A program made the translations under genes and the position numbers. The notes below the pieces were generated by a model. It did no database searches. It was not told where the DNA came from and saw only the letters and a list, made by a program, of their open reading frames with translations. From JBIICI01 sp044238935 (GTDB taxonomy: Bacteria > Pseudomonadota > Alphaproteobacteria > Micavibrionales > Micavibrionaceae), in assembly GCA_044238935.1 (NCBI GenBank), contig JBIICI010000007.1, forward strand, positions 1 to 64,000: 64,000 nucleotides of DNA. Reading direction: 5' to 3'. How positions within the stretch are numbered: the stretch's first letter is position 1; every line of letters starts with the position of its first letter. Positions 25,361-34,275 of the stretch are shown here, piece after piece.

Positions 25361-26596
25361 TTACGATGCTGGATTAGGATAGGGCTTTTGTTTCGCTAAT
25401 TTCTGGAATATGGGCTCTTGTTGAAACGTCGTCATATTTTTTACAAATATATTATCTGCCTTAGGATAAGATTGAAGGAGTTTTTTCAGATGTGCATATT
25501 CGGATTTAAATCTTTTTTCTTTTCTTTGCTCTGGCATATCATGATTAATTTCAAAACCAGCATTGTTTGTATTTCTTATAATAACCATATTATGATGATG
25601 TGAAAAAGTTCTGTTCGGAATTTCAAAAAGATTAAGCCCTTTACCATTTTGAGGGATAGGGGCGATGATTAAGATTTGATCATGTGTTGTTTTTGCTTTG
25701 TTAAACAAAGCGGATAGGGATTGGTCATAGGAAAATTTGGCTAATGAATGCCCCCCCACATGTGCCATACCTGTGGTTAATATTGTAATATCTGAATGTT
25801 GATCCTTTGCGCTTTGTATTGTTCTTGTAACCATAGAGTGATTGCGCAGTGCCACGCCTATTGGGGATAAGGGAAATATTATGGTATCTTCTTTTTTAAT
25901 ATGAGGAAATTCAGCGTTCAATGTTTTCAGATTAATCTTTTCTGTTAGATCAAGGGTTCTGTAATGATCATTATTCATAGCGGCATCGACAAAGGTCATA
26001 TGTATATTGTTATATAAAACTGTATTGTTAAAATTAAATGTTGAAATAGATGATGCCAACGGTAAAAGATCATACAGGCTGCAAAAAATAGGGAGTTTTG
26101 TTCGGTTGGCGAGGGAGACAAAATCTGTTCGATTTTTAAAATTTTTTAATAAAGGTAAATAAAGCCTAGAAAGATAACTAGACTCTGTCTCAACGGCAAT
26201 GTTGGTTTTAGAGTGTTTTGACAATCTTGTTGCCAAATCGGCTTCTAAAACTTTATAAGATGGCATGTTATGGAGTTCTCCGAAAATAACATAAAGATGT
26301 CCGTTTTTGTCCATGTTCTGACGCGTTTTGATCGCAACATCACTGATGAATTTTCCAGCCATATACAGATTGTCAGGGTCTTTTAAGGTGCAGTCATACT
26401 GGCTTAATGGCATATTGGATGGTGTTAATCCATGCTGTGCACAAATTTTTGTGTGTTGTGTTTTATCGATTTTTGAGGATGTGATTAGATTTTCAATTAT
26501 ATTCACAGTGAAGTTAAAATTCCATGCCACTGTGGTTATTAATGCTAATGCAGATGTTATTGCTGTGCACTTAAATGCTTCTGATAATGCACCCAT
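25361..26596 (-). CDS. TIKI/ChaN/TraB-like superfamily protein, membrane-anchored paralogue A
   Basis: A 411-residue protein with an N-terminal hydrophobic segment (about residues 10-35). Residues 70-340 align with the neighbouring gene at 26700-27791. Shared blocks are FGELH near residue 105, NIAVETE near 134, an ALRNHSM-x-TIQSAKDQ segment and TTGMAHVGGHSL. A GE-x-H block, an acidic block, RN-x2-M and G-x2-H-x-GG are hallmarks of the TIKI superfamily (ChaN, TraB, EreA-like), which includes metalloproteases and haem-binding proteins; this assignment is by motif only. The leader AACAGGGAT-rich sequence before the ATG is conserved in the paralogue, supporting the start. Confidence 0.6.
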   Translation of the reverse strand: MGALSEAFKCTAITSALALITTVAWNFNFTVNIIENLITSSKIDKTQHTKICAQHGLTPSNMPLSQYDCTLKDPDNLYMAGKFISDVAIKTRQNMDKNGHLYVIFGELHNMPSYKVLEADLATRLSKHSKTNIAVETESSYLSRLYLPLLKNFKNRTDFVSLANRTKLPIFCSLYDLLPLASSISTFNFNNTVLYNNIHMTFVDAAMNNDHYRTLDLTEKINLKTLNAEFPHIKKEDTIIFPLSPIGVALRNHSMVTRTIQSAKDQHSDITILTTGMAHVGGHSLAKFSYDQSLSALFNKAKTTHDQILIIAPIPQNGKGLNLFEIPNRTFSHHHNMVIIRNTNNAGFEINHDMPEQRKEKRFKSEYAHLKKLLQSYPKADNIFVKNMTTFQQEPIFQKLAKQKPYPNPAS

Positions 26597-26699
26597 TTTT
26601 TCTATCCCTGTTTGATTTTGTTATTTTGTAACATGAATAAAGTGTTATGTCAATGCTGTTGAGGTGATAAATTAAGGGGTCTATTGATTGCTTTGATTT

Positions 26700-27791
26700 T
26701 TAACATGATGGAGGTGGGGGCATTTTTCTTATTTTTTCAAATTCGTCGTCAATTTGTTTGTATGTGTCGTCGTTTATTGTTCGCCGGTTTTGAAGTGATG
26801 TCATGCTATTTTTAAATTCGGCATCTGTCTCAGGGTAGGATTCAAGCAATTTTTTTAGATGCTTATATTCAGATTTTAACTGTTGACTTGTTTTTTGGTT
26901 CGAAAAATTGCCGTCATTTGTAAAACTATCATTGTTTATATTCCTCAAAATAATCATATTTGATTGATTGTTTTCAAAAAGATGTTTGGGCATCGTTGAA
27001 AATATATTATCGGGGGCAATAATCAATATTCGATCATGTTCTGATATTTTCTGTTTAAATAGAGCGGATAAAGACTGTTCAACGGGATATTTGAATAATG
27101 AATTTCCTCCTATATGATTCATCCCCGTCTTTAAGATCGTAATTTTTGAGCCTTGATCTTTTGCGCTTTGTATTGTTTTTTCAACCATAGACCGATTGCG
27201 GATTGCCATGCTTGTTGGGGAGCTATTAAATAGATCTTGGTCATCGTGATTGAAATTTAGGGTATTCAATGCGGTGATCTGTCTAGCGCTATCAACAAAT
27301 GAAATATGAATATTATTCATTAGCATCGTATAGGCAAAATTAAGCCCTGAGATAGGAGCCTGTGTCCCCAAAGCGAAGTATATTTGAAAAAGAGTAGGGA
27401 GTTTTGTTTTGTTGGCTTTGAACTCAAAGATCCCATGTTCCGTAGCGTCGGTTATATCTTTATGCAAGAAAATTTGAGAGAGATATTGAGGCGGAGCTTC
27501 TAAAGCTACATTCGTTTTATAGTTTTTTGATAGTCTAGTTGCCAAATCCGCTTGTAAAACTGAATAAGACGGGAGGGAATGAACTTCCCCGAAAGCAAGA
27601 TAAAGATGCCCGTTTTGATCCATGTCTTGGCGCGCTTTGAGGGTAATATCATAGAGTTTTTTCCCCGCAGCATAGAGGTTATTCGGGTCTTTTAAAATAT
27701 AATCATGATCCGTTAGTGGATTTTTGGAGGGGGTTAAGTCTCCTTTTTCTGTACAAGGTAAAAGATTAAATAATGTTGATAATAAACCCAT
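26700..27791 (-). CDS. TIKI/ChaN/TraB-like superfamily protein, paralogue B
   Basis: About 363 residues from the ATG at 27791; the same AACAGGGAT leader and MG start as paralogue A make this start better than the TTG at 27818. It has FGEVHSLPSY, NVALEAPPQYL, IRNRSMVEKTIQSAKDQ and TGMNHIGGNSL, matching each block of paralogue A, but lacks the clear transmembrane segment and ends in a PPPPSC tail. The two genes are 104 bases apart, unequal in length and well diverged, so this is an old tandem duplication. Function is unknown. The second His of the G-x2-H-x-GG-x block (His in A) is Asn here, so the two may differ in activity. Confidence 0.6.
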   Translation of the reverse strand: MGLLSTLFNLLPCTEKGDLTPSKNPLTDHDYILKDPNNLYAAGKKLYDITLKARQDMDQNGHLYLAFGEVHSLPSYSVLQADLATRLSKNYKTNVALEAPPQYLSQIFLHKDITDATEHGIFEFKANKTKLPTLFQIYFALGTQAPISGLNFAYTMLMNNIHISFVDSARQITALNTLNFNHDDQDLFNSSPTSMAIRNRSMVEKTIQSAKDQGSKITILKTGMNHIGGNSLFKYPVEQSLSALFKQKISEHDRILIIAPDNIFSTMPKHLFENNQSNMIILRNINNDSFTNDGNFSNQKTSQQLKSEYKHLKKLLESYPETDAEFKNSMTSLQNRRTINDDTYKQIDDEFEKIRKMPPPPSC

Positions 27792-27917
27792 TTTTTGATC
27801 CCTGTTTAAATTTATCAATAATTATAACATTTTTTATTGGTTATGACAACCAATTGCAATCTAAAAATTACTGCATTGCGTCTATGTTTTCTTGCATTCT
27901 TGACGTATAATGGAAAA

Positions 27918-30239
27918 ATGACAGATATACAAATGCCCAATGATGATGAAATGATTGCCTTTATCGCCAGTGTTGGCGTTCCTATTCCACGGCGTGAAAT
28001 CGCGAAATCCTTTGCGATTAAGGGATCAGGGGCGCGGACGATTTTAAAGGAACAGCTTACAAAGCTAGCAGATGCAGGGCGTTTGACGCGCCATGCAGGT
28101 AAGGCCTATGCGCTGCCTAGTGGCTTGCCTGAAGTGCTGGTGTTACGCATTACGCACCGCAATGCGGAGGGCGAATGGATGGCAACGCCGTTGGAAGAGG
28201 GCGAAATTCACAATGCCCAGATTTTTATTGAGGAGACCAAGCGCACAGAGCCTGTGGTGATTGGCGATCATGTTTTAGCCAAATTACGCCGCGTTGATGC
28301 CCAGCATTACCAAGCCCGTATCATTCGGAAAATTGAGGCAAGCCGCCATGATGTCGTGGGGCGTGCAGTACGCGAAGGCACGCAGTGGGTGCTGTATCCC
28401 ATTCACCGTAAACAAAAAACCCATTACCCTGTGATCTTTGATGGATCACATCCTGTGAAAGACGGCGAAATTTTACGCGCCAGCCTGATCCGTGCGCAAG
28501 GCACGCATCAATTCAAAGCCAAAGTCACGCATATTTACGGCAATGAAAATGACCCAAAAATCATATCGCTGCTGAGTGCGCATGAGGCTGATCTGCCACT
28601 CGAATTCCCTGATGAGGTGATTGCGCAAACCGTTGGCATGACCGTGCCGCCGCTGGATAAGCGCGAAGATTTGCGCCTCTATCCTTTGGTCACGATTGAC
28701 GGGGCGGATGCGCGGGATTTTGATGATGCGGTTTTTGCTGAGCCTGTGAGCGCGGATCAAGCCAAGCGCAAAAACGGTAAAATTGCCACATGGCATTTGA
28801 TTGTTGCCATTGCCGATGTCGCGCATTATGTGCGCCCCAACAGCCCCCTAGATAAAGAGGCCTATAGCCGCGGCAATTCCACCTATTTCCCTGATCGCGT
28901 GATTCCGATGCTGCCGGAGGCGTTGTCGAATGATCTTTGTTCCCTGCGTCCGCATGAAGATCGCGCTTGTATGGCGTTTCATCTATGGATTGATGATATG
29001 GGCGCGATGGTGGATTATCAGATCACGCGCGCCCTGATGCGCTCTGTGGCGCGATTAACCTATGAACAAGTCCAAGCCGCCAAAGACGGCATGATGGATG
29101 CCTTGATCGCGCCGATTATGGATCATGTGATTCAACCGCTTTATCATGCCTTTGAGATTTTAGACAAAGCCCGTCAAAAACGCGGTGCGTTGGATTTAGA
29201 TTTACCAGAGCGCAAAATCATCATCAATGAAGACGGCGAAATGACCGGCGTGCAAAATCGGGAACGATTGGATAGCCATAAATTGATCGAAGAATTTATG
29301 GTGCTGGCCAATGTCGCCGCTGCGCAATCGCTGGAGGATAAGAATGCGCCCTGTATTTACCGCGTGCATGATGTGCCATCCAATGATAAAATTGACGTGC
29401 TCCATGATTTCGTCCAAGGCTTTCAATTAAGCTTTTCAAAGGGCAATAAAATTGAGCCGCGCCGTTTTAACCAACTCCTATCCCAAGCGCGTGGTCAAGT
29501 TTTTGGGCATTTGATCAACCAAATGGTGCTCCGCAGTCAATCACAGGCGATTTATCATTCTGACAATATTGGGCATTTTGGCTTAGCGTTGGATCGCTAT
29601 GCACATTTTACCTCCCCCATTCGCCGCTATGCAGATTTGATCGTGCATCGCAGTTTGATTAAGGCGTATAATTTAGGGGAGGGGGCTTTAAGTGATTATG
29701 AAACCTCCACCCTGCACCAAATCGCCGAACATATTTCCACAACAGAGCGCAGATCAGTGGATGCCGAACGCAGCGCCGTGGATCGATTCTCCAGTGCGTA
29801 TTTATCCACGCAAATTGGCGCAACCTTTGCAGGACGCATTGCAGGCCTATCGCGGCATGGGTTGTTTGTTGCCTTGATTGACAATGGAGCAGAAGGGTTT
29901 ATTCCGATTCGGTCTTTGGATAATGATTATTACCAGCATGACGAAAAAGCCTTTGCCCTGATCGGGGAGCGCACAGGGACAATCTTTCAAATGGGCGCAG
30001 GGGTTACGGTCAAGCTAAAAGAGGCAGACGGAATCAGTGGCAGCACGATTTTTGAGATTGTCAATGTTCATAAAGGCGCGGTCATCGCAGGGTTTTCACC
30101 GATTATTGCGCCAAGGCAGAAGCCTGACAAACGCAAAAGTTCCTTTAAAAAGGGACAGGATCGCAAAGCTGATCACAAATCCAAGCCAGCTATAGGGAAG
30201 AAGCAAAAAAACTTTAAAGGGAATAAAAAATTAAGTTGA
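27918..30239 (+). CDS. rnr: Ribonuclease R
   Basis: About 773 residues. An N-terminal helix-turn-helix and cold-shock domains occupy roughly residues 1-230, the RNB catalytic domain 235-570 includes DARDFDDAVF (metal-binding Asp cluster) and SRGNSTYFPDRVIPMLP, and an S1 domain (FAGRIAGLSRHGLFVAL) precedes a Lys-rich tail. RNase R is the 3'-5' exonuclease that digests structured RNA in quality control and tmRNA-mediated decay. The ATG at 27918 is chosen over a TTG at 27837 because the extra residues are not family-like, but its ribosome site is weak. A diverged copy of its 3' end lies at 31117-31610. Confidence 0.94.
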   Translation: MTDIQMPNDDEMIAFIASVGVPIPRREIAKSFAIKGSGARTILKEQLTKLADAGRLTRHAGKAYALPSGLPEVLVLRITHRNAEGEWMATPLEEGEIHNAQIFIEETKRTEPVVIGDHVLAKLRRVDAQHYQARIIRKIEASRHDVVGRAVREGTQWVLYPIHRKQKTHYPVIFDGSHPVKDGEILRASLIRAQGTHQFKAKVTHIYGNENDPKIISLLSAHEADLPLEFPDEVIAQTVGMTVPPLDKREDLRLYPLVTIDGADARDFDDAVFAEPVSADQAKRKNGKIATWHLIVAIADVAHYVRPNSPLDKEAYSRGNSTYFPDRVIPMLPEALSNDLCSLRPHEDRACMAFHLWIDDMGAMVDYQITRALMRSVARLTYEQVQAAKDGMMDALIAPIMDHVIQPLYHAFEILDKARQKRGALDLDLPERKIIINEDGEMTGVQNRERLDSHKLIEEFMVLANVAAAQSLEDKNAPCIYRVHDVPSNDKIDVLHDFVQGFQLSFSKGNKIEPRRFNQLLSQARGQVFGHLINQMVLRSQSQAIYHSDNIGHFGLALDRYAHFTSPIRRYADLIVHRSLIKAYNLGEGALSDYETSTLHQIAEHISTTERRSVDAERSAVDRFSSAYLSTQIGATFAGRIAGLSRHGLFVALIDNGAEGFIPIRSLDNDYYQHDEKAFALIGERTGTIFQMGAGVTVKLKEADGISGSTIFEIVNVHKGAVIAGFSPIIAPRQKPDKRKSSFKKGQDRKADHKSKPAIGKKQKNFKGNKKLS

Positions 30240-30347
30240 ATCTTCTATTTTTTTATAGTAACAATGTTTTACATAGTTAAATCTAGTTATATCCAGAATG
30301 ACCAAGTTTATAAAAACTGATACTTATATTTGACAGAGGAAACGTTG

Positions 30348-30857
30348 ATGATATCTAAACAATTTAATGCGCTATTTTTAATTATTGGATCTGCTATTGG
30401 ATCTGCTGTTTTTTTGACTGGATGTGATGAAAAAATCAACTCCCAAAAAAGTGAACAGGCAAAATCCAGAGAAATTGGATCAATTAGCACTGATTTCAAT
30501 TTATTGGGATTAAATAGTTCCGTGCACGTGAAAGGGTTTGATGATCCTGATATTGAGGGCATTACCTGTTATATCAGCTTTCCTGTTAAAGGCGGCGTAA
30601 AAGGCGCATTGGGATTAGCCGATCAAACATCTGATGCCAGCATTGCTTGTATTCAAACAGCCAAAATAACTGCCCCTAAAAATTTGTCACCACAGAAAAC
30701 CATATTTAATGAGCAGCGCAATCTTTTTTTCAAGAATTTAAACGTTATTCGTTACTATGATAATTCCAGAAACGTCGTCATTTATCAAACCACCACGCGG
30801 CAATTGTTCGATGGATCCCCAAAAAGTAGCTTATCGGCAGTGTCGTTGGGTTTTTAA
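30348..30857 (+). CDS. creA: CreA-family lipoprotein
   Basis: A 169-residue protein whose body (about residues 40-165) matches CreA of E. coli block by block: a STDFNLLG start, FDDPDIEGITCYIS, GALGLADQTSDASIAC, RYYDNSRNVVIYQTTT and LFDGSPKSSLSAV. The function of CreA is not known. Here the N-terminus is a lipoprotein signal with lipobox FLTGC (Cys27), so it is probably a periplasm-facing lipoprotein. The ATG at 30348 has GAGGAA upstream. It is placed between rnr and the rnr-tail scar, which may mean that it arrived together with the imported segment. Confidence 0.88.
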   Translation: MISKQFNALFLIIGSAIGSAVFLTGCDEKINSQKSEQAKSREIGSISTDFNLLGLNSSVHVKGFDDPDIEGITCYISFPVKGGVKGALGLADQTSDASIACIQTAKITAPKNLSPQKTIFNEQRNLFFKNLNVIRYYDNSRNVVIYQTTTRQLFDGSPKSSLSAVSLGF

Positions 30858-30903
30858 GACACGTTAATCATTTTATATGATTTTCGCGATAAGATAATCC
30901 ATT

Positions 30904-31119
30904 ATGGCGACCAGTTATACGCATTTGGATCAGTTCTTAAATGTCTTAAAACCCTTTGTGTTAATTGAGAACCAAGGGCGCGTATCGATTTTTCAAGGAT
31001 CATTACGCGATTTAAGAGATACAGATGAGATTTTGGAATTATCCAAACGATATGATAGCGATATCGTCTTTTTCTCTCCCTTTCGTACGCATGGGCATGA
31101 GCCAATCTTGTCCATGTCG
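30904..31119 (+). pseudogene. Truncated gene start fused to an rnr fragment
   Basis: An ATG at 30904 opens a frame of about 72 residues (TSYTHLDQFLNVLKPFVLIE, then DTDEILELSKRYDSDIVFFS) that reads like the N-terminus of a real enzyme but I cannot place it with confidence. At about 31117 the sequence switches abruptly to a copy of rnr coding sequence (VDAERSAVDRFSSAY) in the same frame, and a stop follows at 31183-31185. The break at a recombination junction, not a random stop, marks it as a truncated gene. Confidence 0.7.
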
Positions 31120-31610
31120 GTGGACGCCGAACGCAGCGCAGTGGATCGTTTTTCCAGTGCGTATTTTCTACGCAAATTGGCGTGACCTTTGCAGGACGCA
31201 TTGCAGGGCTGTCGTGGCATGGGTTGTTTGTTGCCTTGATTGACAATGGCGCGGAAGGGTTTATTCCTGTCAGATCATTAGATAATGATTATTACCATCA
31301 CGATGAAAAAGCCTTTGCCCTGATCGGGGAGCGCACAGGCACAATCTTTCAAATGGGCGCAGGGGTTACGGTCAAGCTAAAAGAGGCAGACGGCATCAGT
31401 GGCAGCACGATTTTTGAGATTGTGAATATCCATAAAGGTGCGGTGATAGAGGGGTTTTCCCCCATTATTGCCCCACGGCAAAGACCAGATAAACGTAAGC
31501 GGTCGTTTAAAAAAGGGCAGGAGCGCAAAGAGCAAGGGAATAAACCTTTTTCAAAACCGACAAAGGATAGGCCGGCTAAAAAATCAGGGAATAAACCGAA
31601 CAGGCTCTAA
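31117..31610 (+). pseudogene. Diverged duplicate of the rnr 3' end, with a frameshift
   Basis: From 31117 the sequence follows rnr from 29754 for about 415 bases. One base is missing relative to rnr around 31167-31172 (TATTTTCTACGC against TATTTATCCACGC), which shifts the frame; a GTG at 31182 then opens an intact S1-domain frame to 31610. Most base differences are silent and amino-acid changes are conservative (for example VNVH to VNIH), so this copy evolved in a working gene before it became a fragment. The Lys-rich tail differs from that of rnr. Confidence 0.85.
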
Positions 31611-31652
31611 CGGATGTGCCTTTTTTATGGGGTAAATTTGTGGGGTTTAAAA

Positions 31653-31728
31653 TGGTGACTGCTGTGGGATTCGAACCCACGACCTACTGATTAAAAGTCA
31701 GTTGCTCTACCGGCTGAGCTAAGCAGTC
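31653..31728 (-). tRNA. tRNA-Lys (anticodon TTT)
   Basis: Reading the minus strand from 31728: acceptor GACTGCT pairs with AGCAGTC, D arm GCTC/GAGC, anticodon loop CTTTTAA flanked by ACTGA/TCAGT, T arm GTGGG/CCCAC around TTCGAAT, discriminator A and an encoded CCA at 31653-31655. All arms pair. Confidence 0.97.
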
Positions 31729-31778
31729 ACTTGATGTTTATTTAATCATAAAAATGTAAATAAACGGTAACGAAGGGC

Positions 31779-31807
31779 AACATACTGTGTTTAGAGTATC
31801 GGGTCAA
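31779..31807 (-). promoter_or_regulatory. Putative sigma-70 promoter for tRNA-Lys
   Basis: On the minus strand TTGACC (31807-31802) and TATGTT (31784-31779) are 17 bases apart; the expected start is about 45 bases before the mature tRNA 5' end, leaving room for a processed leader. Confidence 0.6.
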
Positions 31808-31836
31808 GCATTTTTATAAAAAATTATGCATCTTCA

Positions 31837-32958
31837 TTATGAATAGGGATGGGGAATATTTTGTGACCACCATTCTTGGGTTTGCATTTCCTTTAAACGG
31901 CTTAGGGTACGGGCGTAAACAAATTCATGATCGCTGCCTTGATACAGAATTTCCGCAGGGTTTTCTGCCCGAAAAATTAATTTTGTGCCATGATCATAAA
32001 ATATATCAATCGCATTAATAAACCGTCGTGCAGGGTTGCGGTGTGTATCATTCATGGTGATGATTCCATCAATGAATATATAATCAAAATAATGTGCAAG
32101 GCTTAAGAAATCTTCTGCCCCTATGGGGGATTCAAATAAATCATGCCAGCCAAAGCAGGCTATATTTTTATTGTGTTGTGTTTGGTACGATTCGTTTACT
32201 AAAAAATGACGATCACGCACATTTAAGGTCACAGGCGCGGCAATTGCCCCATGCGTGAGGGTTGATTTTAGCCTATCAAATTGCGCTTGTGTTGCTGTAT
32301 TTAGCGGGTAAAAATAACAGCCTTGTTGCAATAAATTTTGTTGGCGGTAGTCTGTGGGGCTGTTTAAATAATGCACATCCATGACGCTGTTAATCAGTTC
32401 AATAAATGGTAAAAATCGCGCGCGCTGCAGACCGTTTAAATATAAATCCTCTGGCGGGCGGTTGCTGGTGGTAATAATGATCAATCCGCGATCAAATAAT
32501 GCCGTGAATAAGCGCGATAAAATCATGGCATCGGCAACATCTTCGACCTGAAATTCATCGAAACATAAGAGCCGATAATCATGTGATAATTGCCGTGCAT
32601 ATAAAATCAACGCATCTTCGTTTTGTGTGCTGCGATGGGCGTGCAAGAATTTTTGGGTGTCGATCATAAATTTTTGAAAATGCGTGCGATATTTTGGTAC
32701 ATCGATATGATCATAAAATAAATCCATCAACATGGTTTTGCCACGCCCGACCCCACCATATAAATAAAATCCTGCATAAGGTTGGGTTTGTTTTTTCTTT
32801 CGCATAAAAGAAAGCAAAGCAGGCAGCTGTTTGGGAACAGAATCCTGCAACGCATCTGCAACTTTTTGAAAATAGGCAATCGATTCCATTTGTGCAGGAT
32901 CTTCATCCAATGCATGGGTTTTTAAATAATCATGATAGATCGCATTAAAATTCATCAT
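31837..32958 (-). CDS. zapE: AFG1-family ATPase ZapE
   Basis: About 373 residues. Walker A is GGVGRGKTMLMDLF near residue 69, Walker B LLCFDEFQVEDVADAM near 138, then TTSNRPPEDLYLNGLQR, all diagnostic of the AFG1/ZapE family that associates with the division ring or with membrane-protein quality control. The start is translationally coupled: tatC ends in the ATGATGAATTTTAA overlap, so the ATG at 32958 or 32955 is likelier than the ATG at 32994, which lies further inside tatC. No strong ribosome site is visible, fitting coupling. Confidence 0.9.
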   Translation of the reverse strand: MMNFNAIYHDYLKTHALDEDPAQMESIAYFQKVADALQDSVPKQLPALLSFMRKKKQTQPYAGFYLYGGVGRGKTMLMDLFYDHIDVPKYRTHFQKFMIDTQKFLHAHRSTQNEDALILYARQLSHDYRLLCFDEFQVEDVADAMILSRLFTALFDRGLIIITTSNRPPEDLYLNGLQRARFLPFIELINSVMDVHYLNSPTDYRQQNLLQQGCYFYPLNTATQAQFDRLKSTLTHGAIAAPVTLNVRDRHFLVNESYQTQHNKNIACFGWHDLFESPIGAEDFLSLAHYFDYIFIDGIITMNDTHRNPARRFINAIDIFYDHGTKLIFRAENPAEILYQGSDHEFVYARTLSRLKEMQTQEWWSQNIPHPYS

Positions 32959-33736
32959 TTTGTGTGGCATCAATGGGAGGATTGGAAAGCGCATGTCGTT
33001 CCATCCATGCTACACATAGAACGGAAATTTCATATAAGGCATAAAGGGGGATGGCAAGTAAAATTTGACTGAGTAAATCAGGCGGTGTTAGAACGGCTGC
33101 AATCGTCAAGACAATCACAATCACATAACGACGAATGGCGCGTAATTGTGCAGCTTTGATAAAACCTAATTTCGCCAGTAATAATAATAAAACGGGCAAT
33201 TCAAAACATAATCCGAAAGCAAAGCATAAGGTAATGACCAAGTTTAGATAATCCCCAATACGCGCTTCCATTTGAATGGGTAATAATGTTTGTTCCGCGC
33301 TGCTTTGGAAGCCTAAGAAAAATTTCAATGATAAAGGCATGATATAAAAAAATGCCAATGATGCGCCTGTGAAAAATAAAATAGGGGTGGCACATAAAAA
33401 TGCCCGAAAAATTGATTTTTCATTTTTATATAAAGCAGGGGCAATAAAGCGCCAAATTTGAATCAGAATAACAGGAAAGCTGATAAATAATCCTGTGATA
33501 AAGGCAAGCTTTAAATAGGTTACGAATCCTTCGCTCATATTGGTGTAAATCATGCGCTGTGTATTATGAACATCGCCGTCTTTCATGGCATAGGCCAAGG
33601 GCTTCATTAAAAAGCTGTAAATTTTATCCGCGGATAAATACGCAACGATACTGATGCATAAAACCGCAAACACGCATTTTATAACGCGCTGTTTTAGTTC
33701 GTTTAAATGTTCGGTGATATGGCTAAAATCGGTCAT
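32945..33736 (-). CDS. tatC: Twin-arginine translocase subunit TatC
   Basis: A 263-residue polytopic membrane protein with six predicted transmembrane helices. The TatC signature HLNELKQRVIK is at residues 10-20 and the conserved GLFISFPVILIQIWRFIAPA around 80-100, with the periplasmic-side FELPVLLLLLAKLG later. It recognises twin-arginine signal peptides and is the core of the translocase for folded proteins. It overlaps tatB by 14 bases and zapE at its end, so tatA-tatB-tatC-zapE is one transcript, probably continuing from scpB. Confidence 0.96.
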   Translation of the reverse strand: MTDFSHITEHLNELKQRVIKCVFAVLCISIVAYLSADKIYSFLMKPLAYAMKDGDVHNTQRMIYTNMSEGFVTYLKLAFITGLFISFPVILIQIWRFIAPALYKNEKSIFRAFLCATPILFFTGASLAFFYIMPLSLKFFLGFQSSAEQTLLPIQMEARIGDYLNLVITLCFAFGLCFELPVLLLLLAKLGFIKAAQLRAIRRYVIVIVLTIAAVLTPPDLLSQILLAIPLYALYEISVLCVAWMERHALSNPPIDATQNDEF

Positions 33737-34040
33737 CTTTTATCTGTGATTTTGATTGTTTTTTAGCCTCTTTTTTGGGGGCAGGGGATGTCTGTTCTAT
33801 GACAGGCAGTGGCGTCATGACAGGGGGGGCGGAGGGTGCATAGGGGTCTTTTGTCTGTGCGGCGGCGTCTTGTTCTTGCATAAAATGATCCATGCGCATG
33901 GATAGGCTATAATGAATATGGCGAATTTGGCGCATGATTTTACCAAACTGATAGGCAAGGCGTGGCAGATCCTGTGGCTTTATCACCAACAAAGCAACAA
34001 TCGCAATAAAAATTAGCTCACTAAAACCAAAACCCATCAT
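33723..34040 (-). CDS. tatB: Sec-independent translocase protein TatB
   Basis: A 105-residue protein with one N-terminal membrane helix (MMGFGFSELIFIAIVALLVI), the Pro-hinge of LVIKPQDLPRLA and an amphipathic helix (YQFGKIMRQIRHIHYSLSM), then a polar Pro/Lys tail. TatB pairs with TatC in the receptor complex. The gene overlaps tatC by 14 bases, and tatA lies 21 bases upstream. Confidence 0.93.
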   Translation of the reverse strand: MMGFGFSELIFIAIVALLVIKPQDLPRLAYQFGKIMRQIRHIHYSLSMRMDHFMQEQDAAAQTKDPYAPSAPPVMTPLPVIEQTSPAPKKEAKKQSKSQIKDDRF

Positions 34041-34061
34041 CGCAGGATGTATCCAAATCGC

Positions 34062-34271
34062 TTATCCATCAACAATATCATCAGATTTTTTGCTTTGATC
34101 ATGGGTGATTTTTGATGATTTGACCTCTTCGTCCCCTGTTTCATTCAATCCTTTTTTAAAGCTATGGAATCCTTTGCCCAAATCTTCCATAATTTTGGGG
34201 AATCGTCCTGCACCGAATAAAAAGAAAATCGCTAAGACCACAAGGGCAAGATGGGAAAAGCTGAGACCCAT
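34062..34271 (-). CDS. tatA: Sec-independent translocase protein TatA
   Basis: A 69-residue protein from the ATG at 34271, four bases after the scpB stop codon; longer frames (34352, 34289) would overlap scpB without a family-like extension. The membrane helix SHLALVVLAIFFLFGAGRFP and the amphipathic FPKIMEDLGKGFHSFKKGL are typical TatA, ending in an acidic tail. TatA multimers form the transport pore or weaken the membrane for folded cargo. Confidence 0.92.
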   Translation of the reverse strand: MGLSFSHLALVVLAIFFLFGAGRFPKIMEDLGKGFHSFKKGLNETGDEEVKSSKITHDQSKKSDDIVDG

Positions 34272-34275
34272 AATA

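Noticed and set aside
27837..27917. A 27-residue N-terminal extension of RNase R from a TTG
   Set aside because: The added residues are hydrophobic and unlike the family; the ATG at 27918 begins a normal RNase R N-terminus.
31182..31610. A free-standing 142-codon S1-domain gene starting at GTG
   Set aside because: It is the frame-shifted continuation of the duplicated rnr tail and has no ribosome site; treated as a fragment.
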